From Streptomyces sp. NBC_01750 (GTDB lineage: Bacteria; Actinomycetota; Actinomycetes; Streptomycetales; Streptomycetaceae), in assembly GCF_035918095.1 (NCBI RefSeq), contig NZ_CP109137.1, positions 6,388,001-6,452,000 on the forward strand: a stretch of DNA of 64,000 nucleotides, written 5' to 3'. The notes beneath the pieces were generated by a model. That model did no database searches, was not told the origin of the DNA, and worked only from the letters and a program-made list of their open reading frames with translations. How positions within the stretch are numbered: the first letter of the stretch is position 1; each line of letters opens with the position of its first letter. Of this stretch, positions 17,442 to 26,588 are shown piece after piece. The position numbers were made by a program, and so were the translations under genes.

Positions 17442-18472
17442 TGGCTTTGCTGCGGCTGGAGGACGTGACCGTACGGTTCGGGGCACGCGCGGCGCTCGAC
17501 GCGGTGGATCTCGAGGTCGCCGAGCACGAGATCGTCTGTGTGCTGGGGCCGAGCGGCAGTGGGAAATCCACTCTGCTGCGGATCGTCGCCGGGCTGCAAG
17601 CAGCCGACGGCGGACGGGTGTTGCTGTCAGGTGCGGACCAGGCCGGCGTTCCGGTGCACCGACGCGGGGTGGGCCTGATGTTCCAGGATCATCAGCTCTT
17701 CCCGCAGCGCGACGTCGGCGGCAATGTCGCCTTCGGGCTGCGGATGCACGGCACAGGACGGAACGAACAGGCCCGCCGCGTCGGCGAGTTGCTGGAGCTG
17801 GTCGGGCTGCCGGCGGCGCAGCGGCGGGCCGTCGCCTCGCTGTCCGGCGGCGAGCAGCAGCGGGTGGCGCTGGCCAGGGCGCTGGCGCCGCAGCCCCGGC
17901 TGCTGATGCTGGACGAGCCGCTGGGGCAGCTGGACCGGGGGCTGCGGGAACGGCTGGTCGTCGAACTGCGGGGACTGTTCGGGCGCTTGGGTACGACGGT
18001 GCTCGCCGTCACTCATGACCAGGGCGAGGCATTCGCGCTCGCCGACCGTGTCGTCGTCATGCGGGACGGCAGGATCGCCCAGGCGGGCACGCCGCTCGAC
18101 GTCTGGCAGCGGCCCGCGTCCGAGTTCGTCGCGCGCTTCCTCGGCTTCGACAACGTCGTGGCGGCGACGGTGAGCGGCGCGGCCGCGGACACGGTGTGGG
18201 GCAAGGTGCCGGTGCCGGAGGACGCGCCGCAGGGCGCCCGGCAGGTGCTGGTGCGACCGGCGGGTGTCCGACTGGTCCCGCCGGCGGAGGGGCTGCGCTG
18301 CACGGTGCAGGCGCGTACGTTCCGGGGCAACCACGTCGCCGTACAGCTGCGACCCGACGAGGGGCCGCCGCTGGAGGCGGAGTGCTCCCTGCGGGATGCC
18401 CCGGAGGAGGGTGCGACGGTGGGCGTCGTCTTCGCCGCCGAGGATGTGGTGGTGCTGGCCCCGGCCGGCTGA
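17441..18472 (+). CDS. thiQ: Thiamine ABC transporter ATP-binding protein
   Basis: 343 residues. Walker A GPSGSGKS (36-43), Q-loop FQDHQLFPQ, ABC signature LSGGEQQR (134-141), Walker B LLMLDEP (154-160) and switch His in VTHDQGEA. The extra ~100 C-terminal residues form a TOBE-like regulatory domain (VLVRPAGVRLVPPAEGLRC), longer than enterobacterial ThiQ and more like the sugar/polyamine ATPases. It powers the ThiBP importer and is coupled to thiP by a one-base overlap. Confidence 0.93.
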   Translation: MALLRLEDVTVRFGARAALDAVDLEVAEHEIVCVLGPSGSGKSTLLRIVAGLQAADGGRVLLSGADQAGVPVHRRGVGLMFQDHQLFPQRDVGGNVAFGLRMHGTGRNEQARRVGELLELVGLPAAQRRAVASLSGGEQQRVALARALAPQPRLLMLDEPLGQLDRGLRERLVVELRGLFGRLGTTVLAVTHDQGEAFALADRVVVMRDGRIAQAGTPLDVWQRPASEFVARFLGFDNVVAATVSGAAADTVWGKVPVPEDAPQGARQVLVRPAGVRLVPPAEGLRCTVQARTFRGNHVAVQLRPDEGPPLEAECSLRDAPEEGATVGVVFAAEDVVVLAPAG

Positions 18473-18629
18473 TTCGGTCGCCGCCGCCCTGACTGCGCCC
18501 CGGACCGGCTGCCCGGACCGGCTCTGCCCCGACGGTTGTCCTGACCGCTGTCCTGGTCGCTCGCGCAGGCCGCGGCGATCGCGGGGCTGTCCTCGTACAC
18601 GCGATACGCGCCGGGTAATGGACGGCCCC

Positions 18630-19568
18630 CTAGCGGGCAGGGGCGAGCTCCTCAGGACGTGGCTCCGGCGACCCCGGATCCGATTCCTCCCCCGGCTTCG
18701 TGCCGTGCGCCTCCGGCGCGCCGAACCAGGCCACCGCGACCGCGCCCGCCACCGCCAGTACGAAGCCGAGGATCGCCATCCAGGCGAAGCCGGCAAGTGA
18801 GGAGTCGCCCAGCCACAGCACGCCGATCATGCCCGGCAGTACGGTCTCGCCGACGACCAGCGCGGCCGTGGCGCCGTTCACCGAACCGATCTGCAGCGCG
18901 ACGGTGTGCAGATACATGCCGCCGATACCCGCCACGAGAATCGCGTACAGCGCCGGGTCCGAGAGCAGGGCGCCCAGGTCGAAGGGGTCGACGCCGTTCA
19001 GTACCCGTACGCCGACGCCGAGCGCGCCGAAGCCGAGGCCCGAGAGCAGGCCCGCGAGGATCGCGGCGCGCGCGCCCAGAAGACGTACGACAACGGTGCC
19101 GCCGGCCATCAGCAGCAACGAGATCGCCAGCAGCCACCAGTGGGTGGCGATCGGGGTGTGGCCGCTTCCCTCCGGACCCGCGGCCGTGGCCAGCAGCACC
19201 AGGGCGGAGCAGACAACGGCGATGGACGTCCACTCGGCGCGGGCCAGCCGGATGCCCAGCAGTCTGACGCTCAGCACCGCCGTGATCACCAGATTGGCGC
19301 TGATGACGGTCTGGGAGAGGAAGAGCGGAAGCAGGCGCGCGGCGAGTGCGCCGAGGCCGAACCCGACGAAGTCCAGGATGGTGCCGACGATGAACTCCCA
19401 GGTCATCGCGGCCTTGGCGGTCGAGGAGAGGCTCGGTCCGCCGTGCTGGGTGACTCCGGCCTCGGCCGCCTCGCGCCGGGCGGACTTGCGGGAGCCCACG
19501 GCTTGAAGCACCGACCCCGTGCCGTAACAGATCGAGGCCGCGACAGCGGTCAGTAGGCCGATCAGCAC
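18630..19568 (-). CDS. DMT superfamily transporter
   Basis: 312 residues with about ten hydrophobic segments, beginning MLIGLLTAVAASICYGTGSV, followed by a polar loop (residues ~28-55) and a charged C-terminal tail rich in Pro, Glu and Gly. The layout fits the drug/metabolite transporter superfamily; the many small-residue helices (AGGTVVVRLLGARAAILAGL) agree. The substrate is unknown. It is convergent with thiQ and lies 84 bp downstream of the LOG-family gene in the same direction. Confidence 0.82.
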   Translation of the reverse strand: MLIGLLTAVAASICYGTGSVLQAVGSRKSARREAAEAGVTQHGGPSLSSTAKAAMTWEFIVGTILDFVGFGLGALAARLLPLFLSQTVISANLVITAVLSVRLLGIRLARAEWTSIAVVCSALVLLATAAGPEGSGHTPIATHWWLLAISLLLMAGGTVVVRLLGARAAILAGLLSGLGFGALGVGVRVLNGVDPFDLGALLSDPALYAILVAGIGGMYLHTVALQIGSVNGATAALVVGETVLPGMIGVLWLGDSSLAGFAWMAILGFVLAVAGAVAVAWFGAPEAHGTKPGEESDPGSPEPRPEELAPAR

Positions 19569-19652
19569 CAGGGGCTCCGTTCACGTGGGGTCAGTCCAAC
19601 TCCGGCTGGATTACCAGACGTGTCTTCGGCCTCTGAAGTTGCTTCTTGCGGT

Positions 19653-20771
19653 CTACTCGCCGCTGGTCAGCAGCTTCAACGCCGCCGGAGCCTCGTCGAC
19701 GGAGTCGACAAGCGCGATACGGGACTCCATCGAGCGGCCCGCCGCGAGGGACTGGAGCAGCGGCCAGGTGGGCAGCCGCTCCGTCCAGTGCGCGCGGTCG
19801 ACGAGGACCATCGGGGTGGGTTCGCCGCGGGACTCGTAGTAGTTCGGGGTCGCGTTGTCGAAGATCTCCTGGACCGTGCCGGCGGCGCCGGGCAGGAAGA
19901 TCACGCCCGCGTTGGAGCGGGCGAGGAGGCCGTCTTCGCGGGTCGCGTTGGCGAAGTACTTGGCGATGTGTTCGGCGAAGGCATTCGGCGGCTCGTGGCC
20001 GTAGAACCAGGTGGGGATGCCGACCGAGTCGCCGCCTCCGGGCCAGCGGTCGCGCACCTCGAAGGCGGCGGCGGCCCAGTCGGAGATCGACGGCGTGAAC
20101 GAGGGGGCCTTGGCGAGGAGTTCGAGCGCCTCGGCGAGCATCTCGTCGGGGTGCGCAGCGGCGTACGCACCGAGGTTCGCGGCCTCCATGGCACCGGGGC
20201 CGCCGCCGGTCGCGACGGTGAACCCGGCACGGGCCAGGGCCTGACCGAGGCGGGCGGCACCGGCGTAGGCGTCCGTGCCGCGGGCCATCGCGTGGCCGCC
20301 CATCATGCCCACGACGCGGGCGTCGACGAGGAGTTCGTCCAGGGCGTCGGAGATCGCGTCGTCGTGGATGGAGCGAAGCATCGAGGCGAAGATGTCGCCG
20401 TCGGCCTTCGTCTCCTGGAACCAGGCGTAGGCACGTGCGTCCGGGGTGGCGGCGTAACCGCCGGTGGTGAGGCCTTCGAAGAGTTCGCCGGGGGAGTAGA
20501 GGAGCCCGCGGTACGGGTCGAAGGGCAGGTCCGGGAGGGGCGGGAAGACGAGCGCGCCGTCGGCACGGACCTTGGCGGCGGCGTCGGGCCGCATGGGGCA
20601 GCCCAGGAACATGGCGCCGGTCGTGGCGGTGGAGAGCAGGGCCGAAGTGCGGTCGGTGAGGTCGACGGACTGGACGCGGTGTCCGACGAGGGAGCCGCGG
20701 GTGACGACGTCGTCGAACTCGTCGAGGGACTCGATCTCCCGGTCGCTGTGGTGCCGGTCTCCAGTGGCCAT
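19653..20771 (-). CDS. LOG family (lysine-decarboxylase-like) protein
   Basis: 372 residues. The conserved nucleotide-binding motif GGGPGAMEAANLGA appears near residue 190 and the second family motif PGAAGTVQE near residue 300 (canonically PGGxGTxxE, so one residue differs). LOG proteins hydrolyse cytokinin-type or other nucleoside 5'-monophosphates to release a base, and most were mis-annotated as lysine decarboxylases. The long form with ~150 extra N-terminal residues is common in actinobacteria, where the substrate is unknown. The ATG at 20771 was chosen; the frame continues upstream to 20840 without support. Confidence 0.85.
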   Translation of the reverse strand: MATGDRHHSDREIESLDEFDDVVTRGSLVGHRVQSVDLTDRTSALLSTATTGAMFLGCPMRPDAAAKVRADGALVFPPLPDLPFDPYRGLLYSPGELFEGLTTGGYAATPDARAYAWFQETKADGDIFASMLRSIHDDAISDALDELLVDARVVGMMGGHAMARGTDAYAGAARLGQALARAGFTVATGGGPGAMEAANLGAYAAAHPDEMLAEALELLAKAPSFTPSISDWAAAAFEVRDRWPGGGDSVGIPTWFYGHEPPNAFAEHIAKYFANATREDGLLARSNAGVIFLPGAAGTVQEIFDNATPNYYESRGEPTPMVLVDRAHWTERLPTWPLLQSLAAGRSMESRIALVDSVDEAPAALKLLTSGE

Positions 20772-20805
20772 GCGGACACGATAGGCGCTGTGGCCGGGGG
20801 CCCGT

Positions 20806-20849
20806 GGGGGCGGGGGTGGGCCGGGCAGGTGTTCCCCCACCCCGCCCCC
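20806..20849 (-). terminator. GC-rich inverted repeat after the permease gene
   Basis: A G-run (GGGGGCGGGGGTGGG) faces a C-run (CCCCACCCCGCCCCC) across a short loop between the permease stop and the LOG gene start. This imperfect hairpin resembles the U-less terminators frequent in Streptomyces and would serve the reverse-strand ABC pair. Confidence 0.45.
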
Positions 20850-20927
20850 GCTCCCGCTTCGACACGCGAGGCTCCCCGCCCCCGTACGCCCCGCAGTGCG
20901 AAGAAGCCGAGGCCGGCCCCGTCGTCC

Positions 20928-22082
20928 TCAGGCCGAGAAAGGAAGCACCGCCAGGGCCGCGACCCCCCACGTCAGTGGGGCGAAGACCGCCAGCAGGGTT
21001 GCCGCGCGGATGGCCGTCGCGTTGCGGAGGGTTGCCGTGGGAGTGCCGAGGCGGCGGAGTGACTTCGTCGTGTCGGCGCGAGCCTGTTTGGCCTCCAGGG
21101 CCGCGGTGATCAGCGTCGCCGTCGTGCACGTCATCACCAGGACCGCGCCCAGGCCGGTCAGCGGCCCGAAGGGGTGCGGGCCCGTGTCCTGGAGGGCCGA
21201 GGCCGCGATCGCTGCCGACGCCACCGCGCACACCACGCCCAGCGGGCGGCCGATGCGGCCGGACTCCTCCATCAGGACGCGGCCGGCCAGCAGACGGGTC
21301 GCACCGGGGCGGACGGACTGGAGGACGCGGCCGCAGAAGCGGGTGATGCCCGGGCCCGCCAGGGCGAGGCCCAGCGCGGTGAGCGCCCAGCCGACGAGAA
21401 CGCCCGACGAGCTGCCGTCGAACTGGCCCGGGAGAGGGAGCGGCGAGCGGGGCGTGCCGCGGCTCGCGTACGTCTCGACGGCCAGGCCCGCCGCGATCAG
21501 CGCGACGCCCCACGGCAGACCTGTCGGCGCGGGGGACGGGGCGTCCGGCGCCTCGGGCTCGGCACCCGGCTTGACACGCCGCGGCCGCAGCGCCACCGCC
21601 GCGGCCGCCGTGGACGCCAGCGGCACCAGTGCGAGCAACGTCAGCGCGGCCGCCAGCGGCAGCGGCCGGCCCGCGGCGAGCGGCTCGGCCCCCGCGCCGT
21701 CGAACGGAAGGCCCGTCAGATCGCCCCGCAGATGGAGGAAGAGCAGCAGGGCGACGGCGCTGCCGAGCGTTCCGGCGACGGCGGTGGAGACCGCCGCCAG
21801 TACACCGAGGCGGGCGGGACCTAGACCGACCGCGGAGAGGCCGGCCCGCGGGCGCGTGCTCGGGTCCGTACGGGCCACCGCCACCGCGAAGTGCACCGTC
21901 GCGGCCAGTGGGATCAGGCACCAGAGCAGGCGCAGTCCTGAGCCGGAGTCCGTGGGGTGGGCCAGCGCGTATGACAGCGTGCACAGCAGCAGGAAGCCCA
22001 CGCCCGCCGATGCCGCTGCCACCATCAGCCGGCGCAGCAGGACCAGCGGGTGCGTGCCGCGGGCTAGACGGAAAGCGAGCAC
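20928..22082 (-). CDS. FtsX-like ABC transporter permease
   Basis: About 384 residues from GTG 22082 (VLAFRLARGTHPLVLLRR, then a transmembrane helix). There are around eight hydrophobic segments with large Ala/Leu-rich helices and a basic loop after RPRRVKPG. The context, directly after an ABC ATPase that it overlaps by 19 bp, indicates a MacB/FtsX-type exporter permease. The frame continues far upstream (to 22871) only as the shadow of the ATPase. The substrate is unknown; such pairs commonly handle lipids, peptides or antibiotics. Confidence 0.82.
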   Translation of the reverse strand: MLAFRLARGTHPLVLLRRLMVAAASAGVGFLLLCTLSYALAHPTDSGSGLRLLWCLIPLAATVHFAVAVARTDPSTRPRAGLSAVGLGPARLGVLAAVSTAVAGTLGSAVALLLFLHLRGDLTGLPFDGAGAEPLAAGRPLPLAAALTLLALVPLASTAAAAVALRPRRVKPGAEPEAPDAPSPAPTGLPWGVALIAAGLAVETYASRGTPRSPLPLPGQFDGSSSGVLVGWALTALGLALAGPGITRFCGRVLQSVRPGATRLLAGRVLMEESGRIGRPLGVVCAVASAAIAASALQDTGPHPFGPLTGLGAVLVMTCTTATLITAALEAKQARADTTKSLRRLGTPTATLRNATAIRAATLLAVFAPLTWGVAALAVLPFSA

Positions 22083-22792
22083 TCGGCTCTGCCTTCCGCG
22101 TCGGCGGTCGCGAGCGAGTTCACGCGCCGGCCGTCGACGAGCGTGAGCGAACGGTCCGCGAGCATCGCCAACTCCTCGTCGTGTGTGGCCAGTACGACGG
22201 TGATCCGGTGGGAGCGGGCCGCGGCCGTCAACGTACGCAGCACCTGCGCCCGGTCCGCGCGGTGCAGCGTCGCCGTCGGCTCGTCCGCGAAGATCACCGA
22301 CGGCGTGGCGACCAGCGCCCGCGCGACGGCGACCCGCTGGCGCTGCGCCTGGAGCAGCGCATGCGGCCGCAGACGGGCGCACGCACCGATGTCGAGCCGG
22401 TCCAGCCACTCCATGGCGGTGGTCTTCGCGCCACGGCGCGAGGAGCCGCGGAGCAGCAACGGCAGCGCGGCGTTCTCCCAGGCGTTCAGCTCCGGGACGA
22501 GCGTGGCCTCGGGGTCGATCCAGCCGAATCGGTCGCGCCGCAGCCGTTCGCGCTGGAGCGGGCTCATCGTGTGCACGGGGGAGCTGTTGAACCACACCTC
22601 GCCCTGTTGCGGGACGAGCTGGCCGGACAGACAGCGCAGCAGCGTGGTCTTGCCGCTGCCGCGCGGGCCGCACACGGCGAGGATCTCGCCGTCCCGTACG
22701 CCCAGCGAGACGCCGACGAGCGCGGGGGAGCTCCTGTGGGAGTGGCGCAGGGAACGCGCCCAGAGCACATCGTTGTCCGGCGGGGCCACCAT
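22064..22792 (-). CDS. ABC transporter ATP-binding protein with divergent signature motif
   Basis: 242 residues from ATG 22792, eight bases after GAGGTG. Walker A GPRGSGKTT (42-50) and Walker B VIFADEP (166-172) are intact, with the switch region LATHDEE. The ABC signature, normally LSGGQ, reads LLQAQ at about 146-150 (in HALLQAQRQRVAVARAL). It pairs with the overlapping FtsX-like permease. The altered signature suggests weakened or asymmetric ATP hydrolysis, though family members with poor LSGGQ can still function. Confidence 0.87.
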   Translation of the reverse strand: MVAPPDNDVLWARSLRHSHRSSPALVGVSLGVRDGEILAVCGPRGSGKTTLLRCLSGQLVPQQGEVWFNSSPVHTMSPLQRERLRRDRFGWIDPEATLVPELNAWENAALPLLLRGSSRRGAKTTAMEWLDRLDIGACARLRPHALLQAQRQRVAVARALVATPSVIFADEPTATLHRADRAQVLRTLTAAARSHRITVVLATHDEELAMLADRSLTLVDGRRVNSLATADAEGRAECSLSV

Positions 22793-23009
22793 GACGTACA
22801 CCTCGGTTCTGATCAGATTTCCCTTCCCCCGTACGGGGGAACGAAGACAGGGCCGATCGGTCACTCGGCACGCTAAGGATTCAGAACCGGGGTGTCGGGA
22901 AGCACGCGGCCCGGGCGCACCCCATCTCACTCGGACGGCCGAATGATTGGCGGCCGAGTGGGAGTCGGGTGCCCCGGGCCGTACGAGGCCGGTGAGGGGG
23001 CCGGTGAGG

Positions 23010-24371
23010 CTAGAGCTTCGTCCAGGCCTCCGTGAGGACGCTGCGCAGAATGCCCTCGATCTCGTCGAACGTCTGCTGGTTGGAGATCAGCGGCGGCGCC
23101 AGCTGGACGACCGGGTCGCCACGGTCGTCGGCGCGGCAGTACAGGCCGTTGTCGTAGAGCGCCTTCGAGAGGAAGCCGTAGAGCACCCGCTCGGTCTCCT
23201 CGTCGGTGAAGGTCTCCTTGGTGACCTTGTCCTTCACCAGCTCGATTCCGTAGAAGAAGCCGTTGCCGCGGACGTCGCCGACGATCGGCAGGTCGTGCAG
23301 CTTCTGCAGCGTGGAGAGGAACGCGCCCTCGTTGTCGAGGACGTGCTGGTTGAGGCCTTCCTTCTCGAAGATGTCGAGGTTCGCCAGGCCCACCGCCGCG
23401 GAGACCGGGTGGCCGCCGAAGGTGTAGCCGTGCAGGAAGGTGTTGTCGCCCTTGTAGAAAGGCTCGGCGAGGCGGTCGGAGATGATGCACGCGCCGATCG
23501 GGGAGTAGCCCGAGGTCATGCCCTTGGCGCAGGTGATCATGTCCGGTACGTAGCCGAACTTGTCGCAGGCGAACATCGTGCCGAGACGGCCGAAGGCGCA
23601 GATGACCTCGTCCGACACGAGCAGCACGTCGTACTCGTCGCAGATCTCGCGGACGCGCTGGAAGTACCCGGGCGGCGGCGGGAAGCAGCCGCCGGCGTTC
23701 TGGACCGGCTCGAGGAAGACCGCCGCGACGGTCTCGGGGCCCTCGAACAGAATCTGCTGCTCGATCTGGTCGGCGGCCCAGCGGCCGAAGGCCTCGGGGT
23801 CGTCGCCGTGGATCGGCGCACGGTAGATGTTGGTGTTCGGCACCTTGCGCGCGCCGGGAACCAGCGGCTCGAAGGGGGCCTTGAGGGCCGGCAGGCCGGT
23901 GATGGAGAGGGCGCCCTGCGGGGTGCCGTGGTAGGCGACCGCGCGCGAGATGACCTTGTACTTGGTGTGCTTGCCCTGCAGCTTGAAGTACTGCTTGGCG
24001 AGCTTCCAGGCGGTCTCGACCGCCTCGCCGCCACCGGTGGTGAAGAAGACCTTGTTGAGGTCGCCGGGGGCGTGCTGTGCCAGCCGCTCGGCCAGCTCGA
24101 CCGCCTTGGGATGGGCGTACGACCACACGGGGAAGAAGGCGAGCTCTTGAGCCTGCTTGTACGCGGCCTCGGCGAGCTCGTGCCGGCCGTGGCCGGCGTT
24201 GACCACGAAGAGACCGGAGAGGCCGTCGAGGTAGCGCTTGCCCTTGTCGTCGTAGATGTAGGTGCCCTCGCCACGCACGATGGTGGGCACGGGTGCGTTC
24301 TCGTACGACGACATGCGGGTGAAGTGCATCCACAAGTGGTCGTAGGCGGTCTTGGAGAGGTCCTTGCTCAC
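23010..24371 (-). CDS. PLP-dependent omega-aminotransferase, probably polyamine/GABA related
   Basis: 453 residues, class-III aminotransferase. The N terminus reads SKTAYDHLWMHFTRMSSYEN; the PLP region includes TTGGGEAVETAWKLA, the cofactor Asp in VSDEVICAFGR (Asp254) and the Schiff-base lysine Lys283 in TCAKGMTSGYSP. The sequence style fits putrescine:pyruvate (SpuC-like) or beta-alanine/GABA:pyruvate aminotransferases. The GTG start at 24371 lies 2 bp after the stop of the Lrp gene, so the pair is one operon. Divergent from it is an aminobutyraldehyde dehydrogenase, which would act on the aldehyde product of putrescine transamination. Confidence 0.88.
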   Translation of the reverse strand: MSKDLSKTAYDHLWMHFTRMSSYENAPVPTIVRGEGTYIYDDKGKRYLDGLSGLFVVNAGHGRHELAEAAYKQAQELAFFPVWSYAHPKAVELAERLAQHAPGDLNKVFFTTGGGEAVETAWKLAKQYFKLQGKHTKYKVISRAVAYHGTPQGALSITGLPALKAPFEPLVPGARKVPNTNIYRAPIHGDDPEAFGRWAADQIEQQILFEGPETVAAVFLEPVQNAGGCFPPPPGYFQRVREICDEYDVLLVSDEVICAFGRLGTMFACDKFGYVPDMITCAKGMTSGYSPIGACIISDRLAEPFYKGDNTFLHGYTFGGHPVSAAVGLANLDIFEKEGLNQHVLDNEGAFLSTLQKLHDLPIVGDVRGNGFFYGIELVKDKVTKETFTDEETERVLYGFLSKALYDNGLYCRADDRGDPVVQLAPPLISNQQTFDEIEGILRSVLTEAWTKL

Positions 24372-24373
24372 GG

Positions 24374-24865
24374 CTATCGGGTTCCCCACATATAGGTCTG
24401 CTTCTTCAGCTTGAGATAGACGAAGCTCTCGGTGGAGCGCACGCCGGGGAGCGCGCGGATCCGCTTGTTGATCACTTCGAGCAGGTGGTCGTCGTCCTCG
24501 CAGACGATCTCCACCATCAGGTCGAAGGAGCCCGCGGTCATGACCACGTACTCGCATTCGGCCATGGCGGTCAGCGCGTCCGCGATCGGGTCGACGTCGC
24601 CCTCGACCGTGATGCCGACCATCGCCTGCCGTCGCAGACCCACGGTGAGCGGGTCGGTGACGGCGACGATCTGCATCACGCCCTGGTCGAGCAGCTTCTG
24701 GACGCGCTGACGCACGGCCGCTTCGGAGAGGCCGACGGCCTTCCCTATAGCGGCATACGGGCGGCGCCCGTCCTCCTGGAGTTGCTCGATGATCGCGAGG
24801 GAGACGGCGTCGATCGTCGGGGACGATCCGTTCCCGTTCCTGGACTCTGCGCTACGACTGGCCAC
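24374..24865 (-). CDS. Lrp/AsnC family transcriptional regulator
   Basis: 163 residues from GTG 24865 (an earlier start at 24901 is possible). The N-terminal helix-turn-helix is LAIIEQLQEDGRRPYAAIGKAVGLSEAAVRQRVQKLL; the C-terminal RAM domain includes VVMTAGSFDLMVEIVCED and the usual end LPGVRSTESFVYLKLKK. It probably senses an amino acid or polyamine catabolite and controls the downstream aminotransferase and the divergent dehydrogenase. A candidate operator ATTCG-N13-CGAAT lies at 24917-24939. Confidence 0.9.
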   Translation of the reverse strand: MASRSAESRNGNGSSPTIDAVSLAIIEQLQEDGRRPYAAIGKAVGLSEAAVRQRVQKLLDQGVMQIVAVTDPLTVGLRRQAMVGITVEGDVDPIADALTAMAECEYVVMTAGSFDLMVEIVCEDDDHLLEVINKRIRALPGVRSTESFVYLKLKKQTYMWGTR

Positions 24866-25046
24866 GGGCTCACTTTGGCACCGCGTCCGTCTGTCTGGCA
24901 AGCCCTCGGCGATGAAATTCGTTGTTCAAGCGTCCGAATCTAACTGAATCCGAAGTTGGGGAGGGTCGGGTCTGTCGAAAGCGTCGGCTGAACGACTAGG
25001 GTTGGTGGTCTCACCCATCGGACATCTGACAGGAGGGGTGGCAACA

Positions 25047-26486
25047 GTGACCACCGAGCTGCGTCGTCTGCGCAACTACATCAACGGGGAGTTCCGGGAC
25101 GCTGCCGACGGGCGGACGATCGAGGTCATCAACCCGGCCACGGGTGACGTGTACGCAACGTCTCCGCTCTCCGGGCAGGCCGATGTCGATGCCGCCATGG
25201 ACGCTGCCGCGGCCGCCTTCCCCGCCTGGCGCGACACCACCCCGGCCGAGCGCCAGAAGGTACTGCTGAAGATCGCGGATGCCTTCGAGGAGCGGGCCGA
25301 GGACCTGATCGCGGCCGAGTCGGAGAACACGGGCAAGCCGCTGGAGCTGACCCGTACCGAAGAGATCCCGCCCATGGTGGACCAGATCCGCTTCTTCGCG
25401 GGCGCGGCGCGGATGCTCGAGGGTCGCTCGGCCGGCGAGTACATGGAGGGCTTCACCTCCATCGTCCGGCGTGAGCCGGTCGGCGTCTGCGCGCAGGTCG
25501 CGCCGTGGAACTACCCGATGATGATGGCCGTCTGGAAGTTCGCGCCGGCACTGGCGGCGGGCAACGCCGTCGTCATCAAGCCGTCCGACACGACGCCCGC
25601 GTCGACCGTGCTGATCGCCGAGATCATCGGCTCGATCGTGCCCAAGGGCGTCTTCAACGTCATCTGCGGCGACCGGGAGACCGGACGCGCCATGGTCGAG
25701 CACCCGACCCCGGCGATGGCCTCCATCACCGGTTCCGTACGGGCGGGCATGCAGGTCGCCGCGTCCGCGGCCAAGGACGTCAAGCGCGTTCACCTGGAGC
25801 TGGGCGGCAAGGCGCCGGTCGTCGTCTTCGAGGACACCGACATCCCCAAGGCCGTCGAGGACATCGCGGTGGCGGGCTACTTCAACGCCGGTCAGGACTG
25901 CACGGCCGCGACGCGTGTCCTGGTGCACGAGTCGATCCACGACGAGTTCGTGTCGGCGCTGGCGAAGGCCGCCGCCGACACCAAGACGGGCGCGGCGGAC
26001 GACACCGATGTGCTGTACGGCCCGCTCAACAATGCCAACCAGCTGGCGCAGGTGTCCGGCTTCATCGACCGGCTGCCGGCGCACGCCAAGGTCGAGGCGG
26101 GCGGTCACCGGGTCGGCGACAAGGGCTACTTCTACGCCGCGACCGTCGTCTCCGGCCTGAAGCAGGACGACGAGATCATCCAGAACGAGGTCTTCGGCCC
26201 GGTCATCACCGTCCAGTCCTTCACGGACGAGGCGCAGGCGCTGGAGTGGGCGAACGGCGTGGAGTTCGCGCTGGCCTCTTCGGTGTGGACCAAGGACCAT
26301 GCCCGGGCGATGCGGATGTCCAAGGCGATGGACTTCGGCTGTGTGTGGATCAACACCCACATCCCGCTGGTCGCGGAGATGCCGCACGGCGGCTTCAAGA
26401 AGTCGGGCTACGGCAAGGACCTGTCGGCCTACGGCTTCGACGACTACACGCGCATCAAGCACGTGATGACGTCGCTCGACGGCTGA
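25047..26486 (+). CDS. Gamma-aminobutyraldehyde dehydrogenase-like ALDH
   Basis: 479 residues. The general base is Glu251 in LELGGKAP and the nucleophile Cys285 in NAGQDCTAATR; PWNYP (153-157) and GSVRAG belong to the NAD-binding Rossmann domain. The sequence resembles PatD/betaine-aldehyde-type enzymes that oxidise 4-aminobutanal to GABA with NAD. The GTG at 25047 is chosen because AGGAGGGG lies 9 bp upstream; the longer start at 25002 lacks one. It is divergent from the Lrp-aminotransferase operon, which would make its substrate. A strong bidirectional terminator follows. Confidence 0.9.
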   Translation: MTTELRRLRNYINGEFRDAADGRTIEVINPATGDVYATSPLSGQADVDAAMDAAAAAFPAWRDTTPAERQKVLLKIADAFEERAEDLIAAESENTGKPLELTRTEEIPPMVDQIRFFAGAARMLEGRSAGEYMEGFTSIVRREPVGVCAQVAPWNYPMMMAVWKFAPALAAGNAVVIKPSDTTPASTVLIAEIIGSIVPKGVFNVICGDRETGRAMVEHPTPAMASITGSVRAGMQVAASAAKDVKRVHLELGGKAPVVVFEDTDIPKAVEDIAVAGYFNAGQDCTAATRVLVHESIHDEFVSALAKAAADTKTGAADDTDVLYGPLNNANQLAQVSGFIDRLPAHAKVEAGGHRVGDKGYFYAATVVSGLKQDDEIIQNEVFGPVITVQSFTDEAQALEWANGVEFALASSVWTKDHARAMRMSKAMDFGCVWINTHIPLVAEMPHGGFKKSGYGKDLSAYGFDDYTRIKHVMTSLDG

Positions 26487-26527
26487 CATCTGCTGCTGCG
26501 CGGCGGCAGCTCCAGCGCCGCGGCGCA

Positions 26528-26569
26528 ATGAGTACGGGGCGCGGGACACTTCCCGCGCCCCGTACTCAT
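26528..26569 (+). terminator. Perfect 18-bp stem bidirectional terminator
   Basis: ATGAGTACGGGGCGCGGG (26528-26545) is the exact reverse complement of 26552-26569, with the 6-nt loop ACACTT. It lies between the dehydrogenase stop and the stop of the reverse-strand TetR gene, so it can serve both. The stem is unusually long. Confidence 0.85.
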
Positions 26570-26588
26570 GCCGTCCCGTGCTGCCTTC

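Noticed and set aside
15306..17486. Long reverse-strand open frame opposite thiB/thiP
   Set aside because: It is a high-GC shadow frame rich in Arg, Gly, His and Gln without domains. The forward genes have clear motifs.
22083..22871. Upstream extension of the FtsX-like permease frame into the ATPase gene as a fused protein
   Set aside because: The extension is antisense-free but out of frame with the ATPase motifs. The ATPase has its own frame, ribosome site and stop, so these are two genes.
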